Shown: positions 1-5,830, counted from the stretch's first letter. The stretch is 9,542 bases of DNA from Desulfobacteraceae bacterium (GCA_029857875.1 JAOUGB010000056.1:1-9542), one strand, 5' to 3'. The notes: generated from the letters alone by a model not told the origin. Program-made: numbers and translations.

Positions 1-59
1 TATACTGGGTTATTCCCAATTTGATCATCTATATCGGACGGACAGGTACCGAAACAATA

Positions 60-272
60 ATGCGATATAAATGGATTTTTTTGGCTGTGGGCATTGTTTT
101 TCTGGGCCTGTTCATATGGATAATCTATTTAAGGTATCTTTTAGCCAAAAAGACAATAGACCGTCAGGCTGAAATCGACAAATATCGCCTCCAGTTGGAA
201 TACAACAAGATCGATGATCGTCCTCCTCAATTGACATACGAACAGGAAGATACATCTGACAGTACCCTTTGA
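60..272 (+). CDS. Small single-pass membrane protein, unknown function
   Basis: A 70-residue ORF that I do not recognise. Residues 5-25 (IFLAVGIVFLGLFIWIIYL) form one strongly hydrophobic segment after a short basic N-terminus (MRYKW). A charged tail with Lys/Arg just after the membrane follows, then an acidic C-terminus. This predicts an inner-membrane anchor with the tail in the cytoplasm (positive-inside rule). The frame stays open upstream to an ATG at 21, but the ATG at 60 puts the basic residues directly before the membrane segment, so I prefer it. Neither start has a convincing ribosome binding site. No terminator is visible after the stop. It could be the last gene of an operon entering from the left. 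The ORF is probably real; its function is unknown. Confidence 0.5.
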   Translation: MRYKWIFLAVGIVFLGLFIWIIYLRYLLAKKTIDRQAEIDKYRLQLEYNKIDDRPPQLTYEQEDTSDSTL

Positions 273-522
273 TTCCTGCTCATCCTATCGTCTTTTAAGT
301 CATTTCCATTTATTTTGAAGGGATTTCTATCTAAAATCGTTCCAAAATCTCTTTTGCCTTGACATTTGGTTTTTCCTTTGAGATGAGAATATTTGATTGT
401 TTTTTAGTATAGGTATGTTGTTTTTGCGGGTCGATTTCGCTCTAAAGGACCTTTCCCTTTTGCTGGCGTGACGACCTGAAGCTTGGGTCAAAATTGAAAG
501 GATTTAGAAGGAGGTCAGAGTT
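273..522 (+). promoter_or_regulatory. Leader and promoter region of the cold-shock gene
   Basis: This 250-bp AT-rich, T-rich gap has no ORF. A perfect -35-like TTGACA lies at 359-364, but no good -10 sits 16-18 bp downstream, so the promoter is not resolved. A small hairpin GACCT/GGGTC (473-477 with 485-489) precedes an ideal ribosome binding site AAGGAGGT at 508-515, 7 bases before the ATG. Long leaders that control translation are typical of cspA-type genes. Here that is inference from spacing, because no classical cold-box sequence was recognised. Confidence 0.35.
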
Positions 523-723
523 ATGGCAGATGGGATCGTAAAGTGGTTTAGTGACAAAAAGGGATTTGGATTCATAGAGCAGGAAGACGGAACAGACATT
601 TTTGTCCATTATTCGTCCATCACTATGGATGGATTCAAAACCCTTGCCGAAGGTGAAAGAGTAACGTTTGACGTAGAAGAGAGCGATCGGGGACCCGCAG
701 CCAAGAACGTCAGAAAAGCTTAA
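523..723 (+). CDS. Cold-shock protein, CspA family
   Basis: A full-length 66-residue cold-shock domain protein, a cytoplasmic five-stranded beta-barrel that binds single-stranded RNA/DNA and melts RNA secondary structure. It starts with GIVKWF, followed by RNP1 KGFGFI (residues 13-18) and RNP2 DIFVHY (25-30), the two aromatic nucleic-acid-binding strands. The tail [20 protein letters not shown] is the usual end of the family. The start is fixed by AAGGAGGT 7 bases upstream. It is transcribed alone and followed by a strong terminator at 746-790. Many bacteria carry several paralogues, so the family is certain but the paralogue name, and whether it is cold-induced, is not. Confidence 0.97.
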   Translation: MADGIVKWFSDKKGFGFIEQEDGTDIFVHYSSITMDGFKTLAEGERVTFDVEESDRGPAAKNVRKA

Positions 724-745
724 TTATTTCAAAAACCATGGTATT

Positions 746-790
746 AAAGGCATCTCATTGAAACAAAAATGAGATGCCTTTTTCATTTTT
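746..790 (+). terminator. Rho-independent terminator after the cold-shock gene, probably bidirectional
   Basis: A perfect 14-bp stem AAAGGCATCTCATT (746-759) pairs with AATGAGATGCCTTT (768-781) around an 8-nt loop. A T-rich tract to about 790 follows. The A's at the left base would give a short U tract on the other strand, so it could also have served the convergent PocR gene before the 804-1051 element separated them. Confidence 0.93.
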
Positions 791-815
791 TCTCAATCTT
801 ACTTCTAAATTGAGC

Positions 816-954
816 GATTGTCGAGGCTTGCCCGCCTCTGGCGAGGTTACCACAGATACAAGGAAGATGTCGTTCCGCTATAGTCAACTATGCGGGACGG
901 CATCTGACGCAGTAGGTGCGGTAATCCTCCTGAGGCGGATAAAGATCGGCAATC
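816..954. repeat. Large nested imperfect palindrome inside the MITE-like element
   Basis: Four helices stack in register. GATTGTCGA (816-824) pairs with TCGGCAATC (946-954). CCGCCTC (832-838) pairs with GAGGCGG (932-938). GAGGTTACC (843-851) pairs with GGTAATCCTC (920-929), with one bulged base. AGATGTCGTTCCGC (865-878) pairs with GCGGGACGGCATCT (892-905) and is capped by ATAGT/ACTAT (880-884 with 887-891). Several mismatches are G-U compatible, which suggests the RNA fold may matter as well as the DNA fold. Confidence 0.8.
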
Positions 955-961
955 CCGAAGG

Positions 962-1039
962 GTTTCAAATTTTAAAAATAAGTGTCAAGATAATTCATTA
1001 AAAATAAAAAAAATTCGATCCCCTTTTAAAATTTGAAAC
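962..1039. repeat. 16-bp perfect inverted repeat with AT-rich loop
   Basis: GTTTCAAATTTTAAAA at 962-977 is exactly complementary to 1024-1039. The 46-nt loop between them is very A-rich. The right arm touches the right terminal repeat of the 804-1051 element, so this is the second stem-loop of that element. It might act as a transcription stop for the PocR gene entering from the right. Confidence 0.85.
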
Positions 1040-1041
1040 GC

Positions 1042-1545
1042 TCAGTTTAGGTTACTGATAATTTTGCTAATTTCTTCCTCTATGAAGGATAGGATAGTTC
1101 TGGCTTTTTCAGTTGAAATTGTTTCGATATCAGCTGAAAGTCTCTCAATGTCTTCTTCATCGATCCCGGTGGTCATGTTTACCAAAAAAGAGTCGACTTC
1201 GCCATCATCAAGTAAGAATCCGCAGGCGCCGACTGCCCCCAAAAACTCATCTTTCTTAAAAATTGGAACAATGATCTTGACCAGTCCTGCATCACATTCT
1301 TCCACCAGACTCTCTTGGGTTTGTTTTGCCTGAGCTGAAAGGTTCATGTGCGCAACTGCACAGATATAGCTCTGCCCTTTATCGGTGGCCTTTATGGCAG
1401 GACATAGCCTGTTTGCCCAATTTTTATAATCGGTAATTCTGATGCCGTTGATATTAAAAATATTGGCATCAAGGCCGGATATGCGGGTGATTTCCTTTTC
1501 GAGTTCCTTCCATTTTTCAAAAGGTAAAAGGTCGGTCAGTTCCAT
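1042..1545 (-). CDS. Standalone PocR-type sensory domain protein
   Basis: A 167-residue cytoplasmic protein that matches the PocR ligand-binding domain family by pattern. The family was named from PocR, regulator of propanediol use, and the domain is common on histidine kinases and regulators. Typical features are LCPAIKATDKG (47-57), the ECDAGLVKIIVPI block (83-95) and FLGAVGACGF (101-110). Four cysteines (48, 62, 84, 108) and His66 recur at positions usual for the family. No DNA-binding or kinase domain is attached; residues 130-167 are predicted helix. It may work as a single-domain sensor that acts on a partner. GAAGGGA lies about 13 bases before the ATG. The last three codons and the stop lie at the end of the inserted element at 804-1051; without it the frame would end in KIEKK. 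The ligand is unknown. Confidence 0.8.
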   Translation of the reverse strand: MELTDLLPFEKWKELEKEITRISGLDANIFNINGIRITDYKNWANRLCPAIKATDKGQSYICAVAHMNLSAQAKQTQESLVEECDAGLVKIIVPIFKKDEFLGAVGACGFLLDDGEVDSFLVNMTTGIDEEDIERLSADIETISTEKARTILSFIEEEISKIISNLN

Positions 1546-1696
1546 GATTAATGAGTTCCCTTCTTAAGTAATTAGAAGATGAGAAGGTTAGAAAGTGAGA
1601 AGTTTGGAAATCAAGAAAATGTGCCGACCTTCTGATCTTCTTACTTTCTTATTTTTCAAAATATTTGTGTTTATTCGTGTTCATCCGTGGTTTCCT
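1546..1696. repeat. Repeat-rich spacer between oleD and the PocR gene
   Basis: No gene. AGAAGATGAGAAGGTT (1574-1589) and its inverted copy GACCTTCTGATCTTCT (1626-1641) match in 14 of 16 positions and could form a hairpin with a 36-nt loop. Both belong to purine-rich GAAG(R) runs. Next to oleD, the minus strand carries ATGAACACGAATAAACAC, two imperfect copies of a GAACAC-containing unit. I see no convincing terminator or promoter. Confidence 0.6.
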
Positions 1697-2785
1697 TTAT
1701 CCCTGGTCGCCTCTGGCGCCGCCGAAGGCGGGTAAACCTCTTTCCTCTTTTCTCTTTCCTATTTCCGGCTTATGCTGAAGCCAGTTTTCAAGTCGAGTGA
1801 GCCCCTCTTCTATCGAAATTTTAGGTTTGTATCCCAGATCTTTTTTTACCGCGCTGATATCGAACCAGTGGGCTGTTGAAAGTTCATCGGCTAAAAAACG
1901 TGTCATCCGGGGTTCACCGCTGATCATAAACATTTTATAGAAAATTTCCAGGATAGCGCCAATCATCCATGCTGTGTTGCGGGATATCGAACGCTGAACA
2001 GGCGCCAGCCCGGCTGCTTTTAAAATATTGTTGACCATCTCCCATAAAGGGACGGGATCGTCCTGACTGATAAAATAAACCCTGCCGGAAAGATTATGGT
2101 TTTGTTCCAATCTGTCAGCAGCCTGAATATGAGCGTCGGCGGCATTGTCGATGTAGATGGTGTCCACCAGATTTCTGCCGTTTCCCACCTTAACCAGGCG
2201 ATTCGCCCTTTCAATAATTCTCGGCACCAAGTGATTGTCCTGTGGACCCCATATCAAGTGGGGCCTCAAAGTAATGGTCTTCAACCCCTCATCACCGGCC
2301 GATATCACAGATTGTTCAGCCATGGCCTTTGTTTTCGGATAATGGGCATGAAACTTTTCAGGATAGGGAACAGACTCGTCAACACCTTCCATATCAGCAC
2401 CGTCAAAAACAACACTGGGGGAACTGGTATACACAAGCCGTGAAACATTATGCTGTTTACAGGCGGCGATCACGTTCTGAGTCCCGATGACATTGGTTCG
2501 GTAATACGTTACATAATCTCCCCATACGCCGGGTTTTGCCGCAACGTGAAATACGAGATCTACTTCCCGGCATGCCTGTTCGACAGCGGTTGCATCGCTG
2601 ATGTCTCCCTGGATCTGTTCAACCCCCATTGCCGCAAGTTCCGGATAAAAGCGCCGTGAAAAGCTGATGACACGGTCGCCTCTTTCCACCAGTTGTCTGA
2701 CAATGGCGCCTCCCAAAAATCCGCCGCCGCCAGTGACCAGAACCTGATCGGAAGACTTGGCTTTTACGGATTCATTATTTTTCAT
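1697..2785 (-). CDS. oleD: OleD-like 2-alkyl-3-oxoalkanoate reductase (extended SDR)
   Basis: A 362-residue NAD(P)H-dependent oxidoreductase of the extended short-chain dehydrogenase / 3-beta-HSD family. OleD reduces the 2-alkyl-3-ketoacid made by OleA to a 2-alkyl-3-hydroxyacid, the step before OleC in long-chain olefin synthesis. Seen: the Rossmann motif TGGGGFLG (18-25), FHVAAKPGVWG (79-89), the SS of YTSSPSVVFDG (119-129), the catalytic YPKTK (Tyr149, Lys153) and RPHLIWGP (174-181). The start codon directly follows the oleC stop, so translation is probably coupled. The last ~22 residues (from about 341, KRKEERGLPAFGGARGDQG) are not family sequence; they come from a repeat shared with the element near 823-846. 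A related sugar or steroid epimerase is possible in principle, but adjacency to OleC favours OleD. Confidence 0.85.
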   Translation of the reverse strand: MKNNESVKAKSSDQVLVTGGGGFLGGAIVRQLVERGDRVISFSRRFYPELAAMGVEQIQGDISDATAVEQACREVDLVFHVAAKPGVWGDYVTYYRTNVIGTQNVIAACKQHNVSRLVYTSSPSVVFDGADMEGVDESVPYPEKFHAHYPKTKAMAEQSVISAGDEGLKTITLRPHLIWGPQDNHLVPRIIERANRLVKVGNGRNLVDTIYIDNAADAHIQAADRLEQNHNLSGRVYFISQDDPVPLWEMVNNILKAAGLAPVQRSISRNTAWMIGAILEIFYKMFMISGEPRMTRFLADELSTAHWFDISAVKKDLGYKPKISIEEGLTRLENWLQHKPEIGKRKEERGLPAFGGARGDQG

Positions 2786-4459
2786 TTAACTTGATTTCTT
2801 TTCAGCCCATAAGGCCAGTTTTTCACGGAAAATTTTTGAGTTGTGTCTAATGTCCACGGGAAAAGACTTGTGAAACAATATGGTTTTGATGCCTTTTGTC
2901 AATTCATTCTGATCGGCAAGCTCAAGAAGCTCATTTTTTATCGCCTTTTTGTTTAAGCGACGGCGACTTCGTTTCAGTTCGATGCATATGACCGGTTTTT
3001 GTTGGTTGCGCGGGCCGATTCCCACAAGGGCACTTCGAAACACTTGTGGATGATTGTTGAAGATGGCTTCACAAGGTATGGTGAAAAGGATATTCTCTTT
3101 AGTCACCACACGATGGCTTTTTCGGCCGCAGAACCATATCCTCCCCTTTGAATCCTTCCATCCCACGTCTCCCATCCGATGCCAAAAGGAATCTTTGTCT
3201 TCGATCTTGGCCACTGCGTCGGCTTCAGGCTTTTCAAAGTATTCCCGGGTCACGAGATCACCGGCTACCGCTATCTCACCCATCTCACCATCTTCGACCA
3301 GAATATCGTCCGACCATTTTTGGATAGGATCATCACTGATTTTTATGATGCGTATCTTTAGATTATTGATGGGTCGCCCGATGCATATCCCGTAACCTTT
3401 TTCGCTAAATTTTCGGGTTTCAGTAAGGATTTCATTACTGGTGATGGATATAATGGGAACCGCTTCGGTAGCTCCGTAAGGTGTATGAATCCGGGCATTT
3501 TCACCCAGCAAGGACGCAAACTTTTCGACAATCGATGGGGATACCGGTGCGCCGGCGGAAATGACCCGTTTCAGGGACGGCAGTATAATGTTTCTCTTTT
3601 TTCCGTATTCACCCACGCGATTCAACAGAGCGGGAGAAGCAAACATGCTGGTAACGCCCTGGTCCAGAATGGCCTCGATAATCTTTTTCGGATTTACACG
3701 GGCGGGTTTGGTGGGGTCCATGTCCGGAATGACGGAGGTAATCCCCAAAGGCGGCCAAAACAACGCAAAAAGCGGAAATGTGGAAAGATCGATTTCCTCC
3801 ATGGACAGCCCCAGATGGGTTTTTATGTGACGCAGCTGTGCGTCGAAGTTTCCGTGAGTGTATACTGCGCCCTTGGCGGGACCTGTGCTGCCGGTTGTAA
3901 ACAATATGGCGGCGGTATCGTTTTCCCGGGTCTTGGCTGTCGGGTAGGGTTTCCATGGCACCTGACGGATCTGATTCAGGGTAAAACCTCTCCAGAACCA
4001 GCGCCTGCCCACCGTTACCCATACCCGGACGGTTTTGAAAAATCTGGGATAAAAAGTTCGAATCACATGGGCCGGGGGAATTCCGATAAACGCTTCCGGC
4101 CGGCCTTCTTTGAAGCATTCGACCATTCGGCGAATCCCCATTCCCGGATCCACGACCACCGGAACAGCCCCGGTTTTAAACAGGGCGAAAATAACCATAA
4201 AGAATTCCAAGCCGGGTTTTACCATTAGAATGGTTCGGGTTCCGCGGGTGATTCCGGCGTTTTCCATCCCGTGCGCCAGACAATCGGATTCCCGATCCAG
4301 CTGCAAAAACGTCAAATGAGAATACATCACCCGGCCGGAGCTGTCTCGGCCGGCCGGATAAACAACCGCCCGTTTGTACGGTGCAATTTTGGCCACTCTT
4401 TTCAGGTAGAACGCGATATTTACGACATGACGCTCTTTTTCATGATTGCCTGGGCTCAT
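2786..4459 (-). CDS. oleC: OleC-like AMP-dependent beta-lactone synthetase
   Basis: A 557-residue member of the ANL (acyl-CoA synthetase-like) superfamily, about the usual size for OleC. OleC uses ATP to close a 2-alkyl-3-hydroxyacid into a beta-lactone, which OleB then decarboxylates to a cis-olefin. Seen: the P-loop motif A3 LFTTGSTGPAKG (186-197), HTPYGATEAVP (325-335, A5), the GD motif MGDVGW (429-434, A7), CGRKSHRV (444-451, hinge) and the C-terminal Lys542 in HNSKIFREK (A10). The N-terminal stretch YKRAVVYPAGRD and HTPYGATEA are OleC-like rather than those of ordinary fatty-acyl-CoA ligases. The start at 4459 has only a weak ribosome binding site, but no other start precedes the conserved region. 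Transcribed first, then oleD with no gap. No oleA or oleB is visible. Confidence 0.87.
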   Translation of the reverse strand: MSPGNHEKERHVVNIAFYLKRVAKIAPYKRAVVYPAGRDSSGRVMYSHLTFLQLDRESDCLAHGMENAGITRGTRTILMVKPGLEFFMVIFALFKTGAVPVVVDPGMGIRRMVECFKEGRPEAFIGIPPAHVIRTFYPRFFKTVRVWVTVGRRWFWRGFTLNQIRQVPWKPYPTAKTRENDTAAILFTTGSTGPAKGAVYTHGNFDAQLRHIKTHLGLSMEEIDLSTFPLFALFWPPLGITSVIPDMDPTKPARVNPKKIIEAILDQGVTSMFASPALLNRVGEYGKKRNIILPSLKRVISAGAPVSPSIVEKFASLLGENARIHTPYGATEAVPIISITSNEILTETRKFSEKGYGICIGRPINNLKIRIIKISDDPIQKWSDDILVEDGEMGEIAVAGDLVTREYFEKPEADAVAKIEDKDSFWHRMGDVGWKDSKGRIWFCGRKSHRVVTKENILFTIPCEAIFNNHPQVFRSALVGIGPRNQQKPVICIELKRSRRRLNKKAIKNELLELADQNELTKGIKTILFHKSFPVDIRHNSKIFREKLALWAEKKSS

Positions 4460-4529
4460 CGGCTCGAATCAATTCCAAATCTAAAACTTTGATAATCTAT
4501 TAAGATTGTAAATGCAGGATTCAGGCGCT

Positions 4530-4558
4530 AAACTACAATAACTATCAACGGTTGTAAA
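4530..4558 (-). promoter_or_regulatory. Candidate promoter for oleC-oleD
   Basis: On the minus strand TTTACA (4558-4553) and TAGTTT (4535-4530) are separated by 17 bases, about 70 bases before the oleC ATG. The -35 is good (5 of 6) and the -10 weak (3 of 6). The surrounding 4460-4638 gap is AT-rich and has no gene. Confidence 0.27.
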
Positions 4559-4638
4559 GATGCTTTATTATCATGACTCGTAATCATCTTCTGTCCTTAT
4601 TCTGTCCGGCTTTAAATTGCACGATACCGTACTTAAGC

Positions 4639-4889
4639 TTATCTGTCTTCCATCGCATCGCGGACCTTTCGTGCGAAATCATTCATACTGAAAGGTTTCC
4701 GGACAAAATTTACCTCTTCCTTCAACACGCCCTGACGGACAATGATATTTTCTGTGTACCCGGACATGAAAAGAACTTTAATTCCAGCTTGTCAGCCGTT
4801 TCGATGCGAAAGGAAAAATTACCTCTCACAGCTTTCCGAACAGTCTCAATTATTCTGCTAATACGATTTATTTTTAATTCTTCAGTCAT
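4639..4889 (-). pseudogene. Remnant of a hybrid sensor histidine kinase (N-terminus joined to receiver end)
   Basis: Two pieces of one apparent gene lie in different frames. The ATG at 4889 opens MTEELKINRISRI..., followed by IETVRKAVRGNFSFRIETADK, which reads like the start of a HAMP/linker-type sensor segment. Near 4787 this frame stops making sense. From about 4787 to the TAA at 4639 another frame reads GIKVLFMSGYTENII, then VNFVRKPFSMNDFARKV. That is the beta4 strand (SGY) and the conserved Lys-Pro of a response-regulator receiver, ending normally. The PAS, kinase and phospho-acceptor Asp regions are missing, so a large internal deletion with a frameshift is the simplest reading. It cannot signal. 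The start lies 13 bases from the boundary of the integron-type cassette, which would have cut off its promoter. Confidence 0.7.
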
Positions 4890-4895
4890 ATCTAC

Positions 4896-4959
4896 TGCCA
4901 ACACCGTGCCTCACAGGCCGCGAGTTACGAGCGGTCCTTTGTGCCGCCGCATGTTAGAT
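4896..4959 (-). other. Candidate attC recombination site (integron 59-base element)
   Basis: Read on the minus strand. An R'' box ATCTAAC (4959-4953) fits RYYYAAC and overlaps the TAA stop of the preceding ORF, as is usual in gene cassettes. The far end is GTTGGCA (4902-4896), a degenerate R' box. Between them AACA pairs with TGTT, then CACA with TGTG, then GG(A)CCGC with GCGGCC around a 9-nt loop TCGTAACTC. The one unpaired A corresponds to the extrahelical base that orients strand choice by integron integrases. Total length 64 nt, within the normal range. The R' mismatches are explained if the bases after the G belong to the host insertion site. Confidence 0.6.
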
Positions 4960-5427
4960 ACGTTTTTTCAACTGGTTAGCAACCGATTGATTCAGTGATT
5001 TTTGGGCATCTATAAGCATTTTGTATTTCGATTCAATTTTTTCCAAATTTTTCGACAAAACTGCCTTCAATAAATCTCCCTCCATTTCAGCAACCTCGAT
5101 TCTTTCATAATAGTCCATAGTCTCTTTGAGGTGGGCGATAACGATCTTGCCTGTCAGGATTGGGTGGTTGTTCGTTACATTTGCATCCTCAAATCTTGTT
5201 CCATGTTCAAGCTCAACTTCTAAACCTTTTCGGAAAGCCTCGAGGGGAATATTCATTCCTTGGGTATTCACGATATTGAGGATCTTGGATGCTTCTTCTC
5301 CTGAAACAGTTGGATCCGTTATGTCGGACCAGTCACGCAAGCCAATTTTGTCGCAGACTCGTTTTACTTCATCAACAGTTATATACTCCGGCAATTTCAT
5401 GATTTTCTCCTTTTCTAATTGATCTAA
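4902..5427 (-). mobile_element. Candidate solitary integron gene cassette
   Basis: Minus-strand boundaries are TTAGAT at 5427 (preceded by G, giving GTTAGAT, a perfect GTTRRRY core site) and the G at 4902 that ends the attC-like site. GTTAGAT is the exact complement of the R'' box ATCTAAC at 4959-4953, as required if both once formed one attC in the circular cassette. The 526-bp unit has the compact cassette design: 21 bases of leader with ribosome binding site AAAAGGAG, one ORF filling almost all of it, and the stop inside R''. No integrase gene and no second complete cassette are in the window. It therefore looks like a single cassette inserted at a secondary site, or the edge of an array that has been lost. 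Confidence 0.57.
4954..5400 (-). CDS. DUF5661-like small protein, putative cassette cargo
   Basis: A 148-residue soluble acidic/basic helical protein with no signal peptide or membrane span. The middle part, LEHGTRFEDANVTNNHPILTGKIVIAHLKETMDYYERIEVAEMEGD, resembles the DUF5661 family (the T-N-D/N-x-P-x-L-T-G-K-I-x-x-A-H-L-K-E signature). The function of that family is unknown to me. Residues 1-60 (VDEVKRVCDKIGLRDW and then a GMNIPLEAFRKGLEVELEHG helix) also fit. The C-terminus from about 110 is Lys/Gln-rich helix. AAAAGGAG about 6 bases before the ATG supports the start. The stop codon lies in the attC-like R'' box, which suggests a mobile cassette gene. Such genes often rely on an external promoter; none is clear here. 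Confidence 0.75.
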   Translation of the reverse strand: MKLPEYITVDEVKRVCDKIGLRDWSDITDPTVSGEEASKILNIVNTQGMNIPLEAFRKGLEVELEHGTRFEDANVTNNHPILTGKIVIAHLKETMDYYERIEVAEMEGDLLKAVLSKNLEKIESKYKMLIDAQKSLNQSVANQLKKRI

Positions 5428-5641
5428 CCAGTTAGTAGATAGTTTTCAATATAACTTTCAGGAATCAAAATCCTTTATGGCAGGGCGCTGGTTAAAAGAG
5501 GCGTGTCTCTGCCGACCCATTTCCATTGCAGATAAAAGTAAGGTTGTTTATTGTGAGTATTTATCATGATTTCTATCATTTATATTAAATCATGTCAATA
5601 ATGAAGAAAAACGTATCAGGGAAACTGATGGAAAATAAAAT

Positions 5642-5703
5642 AGAGGTTTGATTTGGGCAACAGGCCGTCAAGATGTTAGCCCGCTTCTTGACTCCGCACC
5701 TCT
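5642..5703 (+). ncRNA. Candidate structured leader element (possible pseudoknot)
   Basis: AGAGGT (5642-5647) pairs with ACCTCT (5698-5703) and encloses two further helices. GGGCAACA (5655-5662) pairs with TGTTAGCCC (5674-5682), one bulge. GTCAAG (5667-5672) pairs with CTTGAC (5687-5692). The last two interleave, so they form either an H-type pseudoknot or two competing folds. It does not match any riboswitch consensus I know. It lies upstream of the candidate fapA promoter, so it need not be in the fapA transcript. Confidence 0.3.
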
Positions 5704-5744
5704 CTGGTTTTGAAACGCAACAATATTATGAGAAATTCTAAAAC

Positions 5745-5773
5745 TTGCATTCACAAGATTATTAATGTAAAAA
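5745..5773 (+). promoter_or_regulatory. Possible fapA promoter
   Basis: TTGCAT (5745-5750), 17-bp spacer, TAAAAA (5768-5773), about 58 bases before the ATG at 5831. Each hexamer keeps only part of the sigma-70 consensus. No -24/-12 sigma-54 or flagellar sigma-28 pattern was found. Confidence 0.22.
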
Positions 5774-5830
5774 ACAAATTGATGTTGGAATAGTGTTTAC
5801 AAATTTTCAATGACATGAGACCGGTGAAAA

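Larger units (their letters stand above)
804..1051. mobile_element. MITE-like element with terminal inverted repeats and 5-bp target duplication
   Basis: A 248-bp non-coding element. Its ends are inverted repeats: CTAAATTGAGCG at 805-816 and the complement of CTAAACTGAGCG at 1039-1050 (11 of 12 match). Both ends are flanked by the direct repeat TTACT (799-803 and 1052-1056), as expected for a 5-bp target-site duplication. The interior is two large stem-loops (816-954 and 962-1039) and codes for nothing credible. It lies exactly between the cspA terminator and the C-terminus of the convergent PocR gene, and removing it with one TTACT copy gives a sensible longer reading of that gene. No second copy is in the window, so mobility is inferred from structure alone. 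The transposase family is unknown. Confidence 0.65.
5429..5830. other. Gene-free divergent spacer upstream of fapA
   Basis: About 400 bp with no credible ORF between the cassette and fapA. It holds an 8-bp perfect inverted repeat, CATGATTT/AAATCATG (5565-5572 and 5587-5594, 14-nt spacer), that could be an operator; a compact foldable segment at 5642-5703; and a possible promoter at 5745-5773. The piece 5429-5460 is probably the original upstream region of the broken sensor-kinase gene at 4639-4889. Confidence 0.5.

Noticed and set aside
365..413. -10 boxes partnering TTGACA at 359-364
   Set aside because: Best candidates (GATGAG, AATATT, TATAGG) have wrong spacing or poor match, so no promoter was called with confidence.
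774..1001. 75-aa plus-strand ORF across the terminator and the MITE-like element
   Set aside because: It begins in the terminator stem and is formed by hairpin sequence; no ribosome binding site.
3485..4228. Long plus-strand ORF (247 aa) opposite oleC
   Set aside because: Its composition is low-complexity, it lacks a recognisable domain, and it is fully antisense to a clear OleC coding frame with catalytic motifs.
5655..5682. Second attC-like site (GGGCAACA ... TGTTAGCCC)
   Set aside because: The outer boxes do not fit RYYYAAC/GTTRRRY, the loop is too short for L boxes, and no ORF ends at it.
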